Source: Lachnospiraceae bacterium
GTDB taxonomy: Bacteria > Bacillota > Clostridia > Lachnospirales > Lachnospiraceae
DNA length: 13,667 bases
Direction: 5' to 3'
Assembly (NCBI GenBank): GCA_009774615.1
Contig: VSOC01000103.1
Span: forward strand, 1 to 13,667
Shown: positions 1 through 8,300 of the stretch, piece by piece
How positions within the stretch are numbered: position 1 is the stretch's first letter
Layout: each line of letters begins with the position of its first letter
Translations under genes and position numbers: made by a program
The notes under the pieces: generated by a model
The model's database searches: none
What the model was told of the DNA's origin: nothing
What the model saw: only the letters and a program-made list of their open reading frames with translations

Positions 1-2
1 TT

Positions 3-764
3 TATCCGTTGTTTGAAAGAAAACGACTGCTAAAAAAGGAAATGCTAGAAAATATACGGGATTTCCCAAGGGATATATTTGATATTTTTTTTCGGAATTA
101 TTCTGATGGAATTCTGACAGGTTGTGATATAGAGGTAAAGGAGTCTTATTTGATTGTTGATGCAGGAATACTCTATCGCAAAGGTGTTCCTTATATTATG
201 AATGATACTTTTAAACTTCCGTATAAAGCAACAGGAAAAATACAGTATATTAAAGTTCGCTTTTTAGATGAAATTCAAGGTATAGAACAAAAAGAAGATT
301 TAACACAAATTTATATCAATGATATTCCTGCTCAAGATAAAGATGAACTGGAATTAGGGCGTTTTAAATTGCAAAAAGGGGCAAGGCTGAGAGATCAATA
401 TACAGATTTTTTTGATTGTCATACAGAGTTTGATACATTGACAAAAATTTATACGCCTTATGCTTCGCCAGGGCAAAGTACACTATGCCCTGAAGTAGTA
501 AGAATATATGTGAAAAACCTTATGCAGTATGAAATACAAAATCCATGGGATTATGCATTTTGTTTTATGTGTATTCAGGAGGAGGGTGTAATTACTTATC
601 CAGCAATGAAAGCTTATCTGGATATCCGTTCTCAGAAAAAACAAAAAGAATATTCAACGGAAGAAATCTATGAATCACTTGCCGATCTTCTTCGTGAAGC
701 AGGAGGAAAAGCAAAAGAGCAGCCTTTAATGACAGAAAAAAACAAAAAAATGCTATTGTTTTAA
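3..764 (+). CDS. Unrecognised beta-rich protein, probably 5'-truncated; possible fibre/baseplate-like component
   Basis: The frame is open from the window edge. The first possible start is a TTG at position 9, but only eight bases precede it, so no ribosome binding site can be judged and the gene may begin upstream. From that TTG the product is 251 residues. Residues about 30-110 look beta-rich (…DGILTGCDIEV…LIVDAG…), resembling the N-terminal strands of phage tail-fibre or baseplate proteins in which a Gly-rich strand is followed by 'V-x-A/P-G' turns; this is a visual resemblance only. The middle is mixed, and the C-terminus (about 205-251) is charged and helical with many Lys and Glu. There is no signal peptide or membrane segment. 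Its position just ahead of a VgrG-type spike gene suggests a structural or docking role in the same apparatus. I do not recognise the family, and the function is unknown. Confidence 0.75.
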   Translation, partial: YPLFERKRLLKKEMLENIRDFPRDIFDIFFRNYSDGILTGCDIEVKESYLIVDAGILYRKGVPYIMNDTFKLPYKATGKIQYIKVRFLDEIQGIEQKEDLTQIYINDIPAQDKDELELGRFKLQKGARLRDQYTDFFDCHTEFDTLTKIYTPYASPGQSTLCPEVVRIYVKNLMQYEIQNPWDYAFCFMCIQEEGVITYPAMKAYLDIRSQKKQKEYSTEEIYESLADLLREAGGKAKEQPLMTEKNKKMLLF

Positions 765-846
765 CTATAAATATTAGATTAAAAAATGTTTGTTGAAAAT
801 TGCTGCTATTAAAAATTTGCTGTTATAAAACTATGGGAGAAAAGAA

Positions 847-1467
847 ATGTTGCTTGATGAAAAGCTTTTACAGATTGAACAGGAAAAGGCACAAAAGGAA
901 GTAAAGGAAAATCGTATACGGGAAATACGAGAAGAGTTTTTAAAACAGGAAAGAGAGCAGAAATCGATCCAAGAGTGGATGGAAGAATTAAAAAAGGGAA
1001 AAGTTACGATTGATGAAAATGAATTCTTATGTGAAAAAATAAAACTTTTTGATGAAAATATCCCTCTATATGTTTTTTCAGAAGATATTGTAAAGATAAT
1101 TCAAGAAAATCATCTTGCCATTGTTTCTTATCGAGAACTAGAGTTGGGAATGAATTTAACCTTCCTGAGAGGGTCATTATGTGTAGAAAATGAAATTGTT
1201 TTTCAACAGAAATTGAGTGAACAATATAAAACAGACAAGATAACCTATTATCCTATGGATACTGGCAAAATTCATTCGGCATATAAAATTTTAACTTATG
1301 CAACAGGTATTATAACCAGTTCTGTAGGTGGAATTTGGATAATTAACTATTATTATCAGAAAAAAGACGGAATTGTAATGGGAAATTATACATGTCCTTT
1401 GGTAAAACGTTTTTCTTTTGAACATTTATTTGTTGCTATGCTGAATGGAATTTGTGAGGAGGACTAA
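847..1467 (+). CDS. Unrecognised small protein with N-terminal coiled coil, upstream of VgrG; possible effector chaperone
   Basis: This gene encodes 206 residues. The ATG at 847 is preceded by GGGAGA (835-840), an adequate ribosome binding site. Residues 1-50 are highly charged and rich in Glu and Lys, predicting a long helix or coiled coil. Residues about 60-206 look like an alpha/beta globular domain with alternating strands: a region around YRELELGMNLTFLRG, then a Gly-Gly-Ile-Trp strand and a final helix ending near the stop codon. The pattern of a twisted sheet with a C-terminal helix loosely recalls DcrB/PsbP-like folds, including the Eag (DUF1795) chaperones that bind the hydrophobic N-terminal parts of type VI effectors. 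No diagnostic motif proves this. The stop codon is two bases before the VgrG start, and the VgrG ribosome binding site lies inside this gene's last codons, so the two are translationally linked. No signal peptide is visible, and a cytoplasmic accessory role is likely. Confidence 0.85.
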   Translation: MLLDEKLLQIEQEKAQKEVKENRIREIREEFLKQEREQKSIQEWMEELKKGKVTIDENEFLCEKIKLFDENIPLYVFSEDIVKIIQENHLAIVSYRELELGMNLTFLRGSLCVENEIVFQQKLSEQYKTDKITYYPMDTGKIHSAYKILTYATGIITSSVGGIWIINYYYQKKDGIVMGNYTCPLVKRFSFEHLFVAMLNGICEED

Positions 1468-1469
1468 CT

Positions 1470-2900
1470 GTGGAAGAGTACGCAATTACTTATGAAAATT
1501 TAGTGTTAAGCACGTATTCTATCGAACATATTTTAGATTTACATTTGTATGAACAGATTAATGACCATGGAATGTTACATCTTATTGCGATTATTCCTGA
1601 AGAACATGCGGAAGAGTATGTTTATACGACTGAGCCAATGCAGTCAGTTACATTAGGTTATCGAAAGGAAGATCAGACAACAGAAACGTTATATCGTGGG
1701 CTTGTAACGGATATTCAGATAAATTGCAGTGGAAATGTCTATTACATGGATTTAACTGTTAAAGGAAAGACCTATGCTATGGATATTATTAAGCGTTATC
1801 GTTCATTTCAAAATACAGCGATGACGACGCATGAATTGATTCGAGAAGTGCTCTCTGGTTATCAGGATAGCGACTGTATCCTGCAGATTCCCAATGAACC
1901 CATAGGAAGACTGATTGTACAATATCACGAAACAGATTGGGAATTTCTTGTACGAGTTGTATCGCATTATGGGGCAGTTCTGGTTCCTGATTTGGTGTCG
2001 GAAAGGCTTGCTTTTTATGTAGGAATACCCGAACAGGGAGACGAATTTACAATAACGCCTTACCATTATCATGTTTCAAAATCTATGGATGAATATTTAG
2101 CTATAAGGGAAAATCAATGGGCGGATGTTAAAGAAATGGATTTTATGGTATTCCAAGCGCTAGATGTTCAGATTTTCAGGGTTGGAAATTTTATCAATTT
2201 ATATGGAAAAAGACTAGTTATTCAGGCTGTTCAGAGAGAATTAACGGATGGAATATTAAAAAATACTTATACGATGAAGCGAAAGGAAGGATTAAAGGGG
2301 CTGGAAATTCATAATTACGAGCTTGTTGGAGCTTCTGTTATCGGACAGGTAATAGAGATTTCACGGGATAAGGTGAAGGTACAGTTAGAAATGGATGAAC
2401 AGGGAAGGGCTGCGTATTGGTTTCCTTATTCTACAATGTCAGCTTCTCCTGATGGAAGCGGATGGTATTGTATGCCAGAAAAAGGGGATCGTGTAAGGGT
2501 GTATTTTCCAACCAATCAGGAATCCGATGCTTATGCAGTAAGCGCAGTAAGTGGCCATCAGCCGCAACCGGGAGATGCCGAAGATCCGATGGGAAATCCT
2601 GCTGTAAAGTATTTAAAAACAAAGGCAGATCAGGTGATTCAGTTTGCAGAAGAAGGAATTATTATTAATTCCGGTAGTGGACAAGCTACAGTTTTCTTGG
2701 GAAATTCTGGTGACTTATCTGTTTATGGCACGACCAATGTTAATGTAACGGCGAAAAATACGCTTTCTCTTGTATCTAAGGGACAGCTTCTTATTGGGGC
2801 AAAGGATACAGTCAGCATTAAAAGAGGTGAGGGAACCAGTATTACTTTGGATCAGGACGGAAATATAAACTTAAAAGGAAAGAAGATTTACAGTAATTAA
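1470..2900 (+). CDS. VgrG/Pvc8-type contractile injection spike protein (phage late control D / baseplate V-like)
   Basis: A 476-residue spike protein, starting at GTG 1470 behind a strong TGAGGAGG (1455-1462). Its architecture follows the T4 gp27-gp5 plan. Residues 1-275 form the hub-like phage late-control-D region, with RSFQNTA near 110-117 and the LIVQYHETDWEF block at 148-159, a hallmark of VgrG/Pvc8 hubs. Residues about 286-367 form the OB-fold baseplate-V domain, with GQVIEI, WYCMPEKGD (from W332) and the RVYFP strand. Residues about 378-476 are repetitive short strands rich in Gly, Asn, Ser and Thr, matching the needle-like beta-prism of spike proteins. The protein should trimerise and be capped by the DUF4280 protein encoded downstream. 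It is paralogous to the N-terminus of the RHS toxin: the DETDWEF and WYC-P motifs fall at almost identical residue numbers in both. It carries no C-terminal effector extension. Confidence 0.92.
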   Translation: MEEYAITYENLVLSTYSIEHILDLHLYEQINDHGMLHLIAIIPEEHAEEYVYTTEPMQSVTLGYRKEDQTTETLYRGLVTDIQINCSGNVYYMDLTVKGKTYAMDIIKRYRSFQNTAMTTHELIREVLSGYQDSDCILQIPNEPIGRLIVQYHETDWEFLVRVVSHYGAVLVPDLVSERLAFYVGIPEQGDEFTITPYHYHVSKSMDEYLAIRENQWADVKEMDFMVFQALDVQIFRVGNFINLYGKRLVIQAVQRELTDGILKNTYTMKRKEGLKGLEIHNYELVGASVIGQVIEISRDKVKVQLEMDEQGRAAYWFPYSTMSASPDGSGWYCMPEKGDRVRVYFPTNQESDAYAVSAVSGHQPQPGDAEDPMGNPAVKYLKTKADQVIQFAEEGIIINSGSGQATVFLGNSGDLSVYGTTNVNVTAKNTLSLVSKGQLLIGAKDTVSIKRGEGTSITLDQDGNINLKGKKIYSN

Positions 2901-2911
2901 TTGGAGGAAAT

Positions 2912-3985
2912 ATGAACCGAGAAGAAGCGTGTGAATCCTATCAAAAAGAAAGCACAGAGATTCTCAAAATGGGATTAGAAAATTTGGAAAAGGAATATAA
3001 AGTGCAGGAAGAATGGTTGGGAAAAGAGTTAATAGATTTTGTCCAAGAATTAAGTAATGAGCGTTCGTTAAGCAAACCGCCAATGTTTCCTCTAGGTTAT
3101 ATTCAATTTTCCCTAATGCGTTCTCGAATAGATGAAGATGTTTATCAGATAATGATTGCGCTTTATGATGAAAACTATTTTCTGGATCGTTTTCCTTCAA
3201 TTAAGTTTGTTGATGTGAGTTCTTTGTTTGAACCTTTAAAGGGTACAAGAGAGAAACTTTATCAACTGGCAAAAAACTATCGGGGAAAAATAGAAGAATT
3301 TGATGCTGATAGAATGATCCGTGAAACGGCGATGTCGTTTTATAAAAAGAAAGCCGAACGATTTAGAAGGATTTTTAGAGATTTTGATCGTTTGTCATGT
3401 ATTCAGTCATTAACACATTGTCCGAAATTGCGTGTTCAGTGGGGAGAACATAAGGATAGGAGCGAAACGATATTTTTAAGCGATACGACGAAAAAAGATG
3501 CACAACAATTTTTGCTATGGAATGAACAAAACACGATTCATCAGTGGAACAGTAAATTTGTTTATCAAAATTGGGATGGAACAAGGTTTGGAAATTTGGA
3601 GATCAGGCAAAAAAATCTGCTGTTTTTAGGAATGAGGGATACGATATTAGAAAAATGTCAATGGGAGTGTTGTATGCTTCATGGCGCAAGTTTTCGTGAG
3701 GCAAAACTGAAACAGGTTATTTTTGCAGGATGTGATTTAAGTGCTTCTGATTTCCGCAGGGTTAAATTTGTGCAGGTACAGTTCATACAATGTAATTTGT
3801 CTGATGTTGATTTTGCCGATGCAGAACTTGAAGAAGTAGAGTTTACTGATTCTCAAATGCAAAATGCTTGTTTTTCCAGAACCGCATTAGCAAGTCATGC
3901 ACTGAGTGCGGCACAGCTGCAGCAAGTTTGTTTAGAGGAGGAACCTTATGTATTTTACCATGGAGCAGGATCGGAGAATACATAA
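2912..3985 (+). CDS. Pentapeptide-repeat protein with unknown N-terminal domain, candidate spike adaptor
   Basis: A 357-residue protein starting at ATG 2912, with GGAGG (2903-2907) four bases upstream and eleven bases after the VgrG stop. Residues about 227-333 show the five-residue periodicity of pentapeptide repeats (A/C-D/N-L/F-x-x): GCDLS, ASDFR, CNLSD, VDFAD, AELEE, VEFTD and ACFSR. Such repeats form a right-handed quadrilateral beta-helix. Residues 1-226 are an alpha-rich domain I do not recognise, with one moderately hydrophobic stretch (about 50-75) that is too polar for a clear membrane segment. In type VI loci, pentapeptide proteins between vgrG and effector genes have been linked to effector loading; a similar adaptor role here is inferred from position. 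The gene's last 38 bases overlap the next gene. The gyrase-protecting class (Qnr/MfpA) is an alternative, but it lacks such an N-terminal domain and context. Confidence 0.85.
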   Translation: MNREEACESYQKESTEILKMGLENLEKEYKVQEEWLGKELIDFVQELSNERSLSKPPMFPLGYIQFSLMRSRIDEDVYQIMIALYDENYFLDRFPSIKFVDVSSLFEPLKGTREKLYQLAKNYRGKIEEFDADRMIRETAMSFYKKKAERFRRIFRDFDRLSCIQSLTHCPKLRVQWGEHKDRSETIFLSDTTKKDAQQFLLWNEQNTIHQWNSKFVYQNWDGTRFGNLEIRQKNLLFLGMRDTILEKCQWECCMLHGASFREAKLKQVIFAGCDLSASDFRRVKFVQVQFIQCNLSDVDFADAELEEVEFTDSQMQNACFSRTALASHALSAAQLQQVCLEEEPYVFYHGAGSENT

Positions 3986-4463
3986 CCGAATTCGTTTTAG
4001 GGATATTGACAGCAACGTATGTGGAGAATTTCTCCCGGACGAATTCGAACAAATTCAGGAAACTACAGTATTATTCATGCAGGGGGACAGTGACAGTATT
4101 TACCCGGATGTTATGGATAGTCCAGTATATATGGTATCGGATAAATTAAAGCAGTTATTAGCGGCATATGATCCGGAAGTTATTTATCGTCGAGTAGTTT
4201 TAAATCAGATCAATGAAGGAATACAAAAGAAGTATTGGCTTCTTTTAACTGAGAAAATTGATGGATTGGATGCAAGTTCAGAGTTTTATCCTAATGGATG
4301 GGATAAACGAATCGTATTAAATCAGAAAAAAATAGGGTTAAGAAGAGTTTTTAAGGTTCAAGGGATGCACGCACCTAAGATATTTGTTCATGTTGATGTA
4401 TCGGAAAGTATTTTGCGAAGAGCATTTAACGGAATTTCGTTTCAGGCAGTAGAAGTTAGATGA
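3948..4463 (+). CDS. Imm11/DUF1629-like protein (tentative family call)
   Basis: This gene encodes 171 residues. ATG 3948 is preceded by AGAGGAGG (3934-3941), a strong site lying inside the end of the pentapeptide gene, and the two reading frames overlap by 38 bases. That supports a real, translationally coupled gene. The layout resembles the DUF1629/Imm11 immunity family: an N-terminal strand region, a VSDKLKQLL helix followed by …PEVIYRRVVLNQ, a Y-W-LL strand, 'DGLDASSEFYPNG', then …LNQKKIG, a phenylalanine-containing strand (RVFKVQG), and a C-terminal helix with Gly-x-x-Phe (about 163-167). The match is by eye and moderate. There is no signal peptide or membrane segment. If it is an Imm11 protein, it is oddly placed, because no toxin immediately precedes it; it may instead be a structural adaptor that borrowed the fold, or an orphan immunity protein. 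Confidence 0.8.
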   Translation: MYFTMEQDRRIHNRIRFRDIDSNVCGEFLPDEFEQIQETTVLFMQGDSDSIYPDVMDSPVYMVSDKLKQLLAAYDPEVIYRRVVLNQINEGIQKKYWLLLTEKIDGLDASSEFYPNGWDKRIVLNQKKIGLRRVFKVQGMHAPKIFVHVDVSESILRRAFNGISFQAVEVR

Positions 4464-4492
4464 GCAGATAGGTGAACAGGGAGGCACAGGGA

Positions 4493-5296
4493 ATGACAAC
4501 AACCAGGGCGGAGGATAAAAATGATCGGGAAATCGTCATGGTAGAAGATACCCGTGAAGAATTACAGGATTTTCTTGGCAAAGCGCAGGAAATTGAGAAA
4601 TTAAAGGGTGAAGAACAAAAGAAAAAAATCGAAGAGGTTTTTGGAAAGCAGAAAGGAAAGAAACAGGAATCAGAATTAACAGAAACACAAAAAAAGGAAA
4701 ATGAGCGGCGCCAGACAGAAATTGAAGAACGAGCAGAGTCTTCCAGAGCCAGTTCGGACGTTGCTCTGGCGATGCAGATTGCAGATCAGGTAGCAGCAGA
4801 TACAGCAGTTGAAAATCCCTGCTATGTTGTGCATGGAGCAAAACTATTATGTTCTATGGGGTCCAGAGACGCTAGGTTAGTAGTACCGATAGATCATGGA
4901 GTTTTACTGAGAAATAAACCGGCTATGTTAGCTGAGGATAGCCTTGCTCTGAGCAATATTATGTGTTTTGGGAATTGTTTTAGTGTAGAAAATCCAAATA
5001 TGGAGCAGGCAGCGATTGATGCAACGAATCAGTATAATGAAAAGAAATCGAAGACTGTTTGGGGAAAGGTAAAATCTTTTTTTGGATTAGGACCGAAGGA
5101 AGCTGATTCTGCCAGTAAAGAATTAAAAGCGGCATGTATTTGTGCATGCCAACCAAGTTTTCCTGGGGGAGTTATGTGGGAAGAAGGAAATGAAAAAAGT
5201 TTGATAGAAAATAAAAAGACATTGATTCAATCGGCAACATTGGTTTGTGAATACGGTGGAATAATACGGATTATTGATAATGGACAGGATGGGTAA
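4493..5296 (+). CDS. DUF4280 (PAAR-like) spike-tip protein with charged N-terminal extension
   Basis: I choose ATG 4493, giving 267 residues, because AGGGAGG (4478-4484) lies eight bases upstream. An in-frame GTG at 4472 would add seven residues but has no ribosome binding site. Residues 1-100 are extremely charged (Glu/Lys/Gln/Arg) and should be helical or coiled coil. Residues about 108-265 match DUF4280, a PAAR-like family that caps VgrG spikes: VHGAKLLCSMGS at the front, a MCFGNC segment, a C-x-C-x-C-Q-P cluster, and a final CEYGG followed by a short strand. Conserved cysteines are at 110, 120, 158, 162, 215, 217, 219 and 252, suitable for binding a metal at the tip as PAAR proteins bind zinc; metal binding here is inferred. 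A linker at about 175-205 includes VWGKVKSFFGLGPK. The stop lies ten bases before the RHS start, and the RHS ribosome binding site overlaps the stop region. Confidence 0.88.
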   Translation: MTTTRAEDKNDREIVMVEDTREELQDFLGKAQEIEKLKGEEQKKKIEEVFGKQKGKKQESELTETQKKENERRQTEIEERAESSRASSDVALAMQIADQVAADTAVENPCYVVHGAKLLCSMGSRDARLVVPIDHGVLLRNKPAMLAEDSLALSNIMCFGNCFSVENPNMEQAAIDATNQYNEKKSKTVWGKVKSFFGLGPKEADSASKELKAACICACQPSFPGGVMWEEGNEKSLIENKKTLIQSATLVCEYGGIIRIIDNGQDG

Positions 5297-5306
5297 AGGA
5301 GGGCAT

Positions 5307-8300
5307 ATGAGGAAGATATATCAATCAGTGTGGATTGAATTGCCTTACCCTGTTTTCCAGATCACTAATGTTCGGATGGAAATGGGGAAAAACATGCATA
5401 CTTTCCTGCAGATTACTGCAGTTTGTGAGGAAGAGAAATGGGAAGATATTGTTAATTACCCTGTTGAGAAGGAAAAGATACAAGCTGGTTTTCTTGACCA
5501 CGAACTTTTTGGTATTCCCTTTTTCGTCGGAAGAATCCTGTCAGCAACAACCAATTATGATAAAGGGCAGCTTACTCTGGAACTGCTCGCGGTTTCGATG
5601 ACCTATTCGTGGAATATTGTCCGGCGAAAGAGAAGCTTTCAGAATCTGGATGCCACCTATGATGAGATTATTAAGCAGGTTTTATCAGCCTATCCGGGGG
5701 CTTCCTGGATAAGCTGTGCAGATACTCAAAAAAAAGTACCGGGGTTATTGCTGCAGTATGATGAAACTGACTGGGAATTCTTGTGCCGACTTGCTACACA
5801 TTTTGAAACTTTTCTTATTGAAGAACCAGCAGGAGAATATGGGCAGATTTATTTTGGAATGCCTTCGTTTGATTTTGGAAAGCAGATGGATGCCCAAGCT
5901 TACCATATAATGCAAAATATGGCGAAATATCAATCTTATACAAAAAATGTTGCGCCGGAAATGATGCTTCAGGACAATCTGTCTTGGCAGGTTGTCAGCA
6001 GGCAAGCCTGTAAATTAGGAGAAAATGTCTGGTGGAAACAGGTTTCCTGCCAGATTACAAGCATTATTATGGAAGTTCATGAGTCTGAACTCTGGTATCT
6101 TTATGGGCTGGAACGAACAAAAGGGGTAAAATCATATTATAGTGGAAATCCGCGAATTTCTGGTCTTAGTCTGCCAGCAGTGATTAAAGAACGAAATGGA
6201 AATCGGCTGAGGGTACAGTTTTCTATTGATTCAGCGTACCTGCCAGGAAATAATGTTTACTTTACCTATGCGATTGAAACAACCAGTTGGTATTGTCTGC
6301 CGGAAGTTGGAAGCCTGGTACATATCTATTTTCCTAATTGGGATGAAACATCGGGGATTGCTGTTCATGCGATGCGGTTAGGGGGAAAAGCTACATCAAA
6401 ATCCGTTTCAGCAAAGGGAGCGGTGGGAGATAAATCGTTTTCAACATCGGATGGAAAAGCAATGGAGTTGATGGATAAGAAAATCTCTTTTGTATCTGAT
6501 GAGGAAAAATTGGCAAGTTTTACCTTGTCCAGCGACGGAAGCCTGAATATGGATGCAGTAAACATTGCCTTGTCGTCTGATGCTAATTTAAGGCTTGGTT
6601 CAGGAAGTGTCTATGTTGGAAAAGAAGTTATGGAAGTTATTCCTGAACATACAATTGTACAGTCAACAACCGGTGTTGTGGGGATAGGAATTGCTGCTTT
6701 TGGAGAAGAAGAGGTAACTCTCGCAGAGGACAAAGGCATTATGCTCAGTGAAAGCGATGCTATTTATCTAATTGCTTCTTCCGTATTAACTTATGATGCA
6801 AAGCAAAAAGATCCTCCAGGGATTCAGTATTCCGATACTGAATTAAGAAAAGAAGATAAATCACAGCGAGAAACCCATAATGCAGAAGTATTTGAAGTCA
6901 GAGAAAAAGAAGCCAAAGGAAAAAGCGGTGTAGGGGGAATTGTCGCTGGAATTGGTTTGGTGGTTTCTGGTGCAGGCGTACTTGCTCTTGCTGGTGTAGT
7001 AACCGTATGTACCGGAGGTACAGCTTTGATGCTTGGGGCTGGAGCAACGGCGTATTTATGCGGTACAGCACAGATAGACGAAGGTCTGCGGGATATGTCT
7101 AAAATGGAATCCGGGGATTTTTCCGAGTCGTATAATTTAGTACGAGATGGAATGTGTGGAAAATTCGACAACAAGCAGGCAGTTTATAATACCGTAATGT
7201 ATGGAAGTGTTATGATTGGACTTGGAGTCACGCTTTCACCATTAGCAGGAGAAATTCCTGCTGCAAGTAAAGAGGTGGGCTTGCTGGCAGGTCAGATGCT
7301 TACAGCCGGAGGACTTTCTTCCGGAGTAATGTATTTACAGGATGTTACGGATGGCTATGTTGATTGGGCGTGGACGGATTATCTTGCCAATTTTGCTGTT
7401 TCCAGTGCAACAGCGGGTATCGGATTTATGGCGGCCAGTCAGCTTGCCTGGTTTGGACAAAATTCGGTTCAGGTACAGTTGGCGTTAAGAAATGCAGGAA
7501 ACTTTGCTCCTATGTTGATTATTGGGGCGGAAACGGTGGTAGATGTTGGTGCAGATTATGTGGCCAGCCGGATGTTTAACCAAAAATTTGACCTGACGAT
7601 GTCATTACTTACTTCACTGGCATCGAATATTGCTTTTTCGATTGACCCAGTTGATATGGCAACCGGTGGTTTCTGTCTGACAGCGACTGATTTATCTTTG
7701 CCAGATTTAATCGACGAGTCCTTTTCCCTACAGCGAATTTATAATTCGGTGGTTCCCTGTGTGGGCGGTCTGGGCAAAAACTGGATGCTTGGCCTGGAAA
7801 GCAGGCTGTTTATCCGAAAAGAAGAAGGATGCATTGATGCTATTTGCGTGGATGGACATGCAGAACGATTTAGTTTTGAAGATGGCATCTGGAAGAATCG
7901 AAGGCAGGGTGACTGTCGTTATCAATTAAAGGAATTACCAGAAGAAAAGGGCTTTGTTTTACTTTACATTCCTGAATTCAGGCAGTATGATTATGATGAA
8001 GGGGGAAGGCTGCTTTCTATTCGGGGACATGGGAAAACCCAGCTAACGGTATATTATGAAAAATCCCATATCCGTCAGGTTGTTACTTCTGCTGGTTTTG
8101 TTTTGGATTTTCAATATGAAGGGAATCTGATTGCTGAAATTCAGGATGAAATGGGGCGAAAAATCCGTTATAAGTATGACGAGGGGCGTCTAAAAGCCGT
8201 ATGCCATGTGGACGAAGGGGTTACAACCTACCATTATGATGACAAGGGATATATTTCGCAGGTTATTGACCAGAATGGTCATGCCTACGTGCAGAATGAG

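Noticed and set aside
800..830. Firm promoter call before position 847
   Set aside because: The -35 match is weak, and the expected transcript start (about 836) would fall inside the ribosome binding site, so it is kept only as a low-interest observation.
3868..4149. Plus-strand frame spanning the pentapeptide/Imm11-like junction
   Set aside because: It overlaps two better-supported genes in other frames, both with strong ribosome binding sites and family-like sequence.
4472..4492. Upstream GTG start for the DUF4280 gene
   Set aside because: No ribosome binding site precedes it, whereas ATG 4493 has AGGGAGG at good spacing.
5274..5306. Upstream TTG start for the RHS gene
   Set aside because: It overlaps the DUF4280 gene and lies before the strong AAAGGAGGG that serves ATG 5307.
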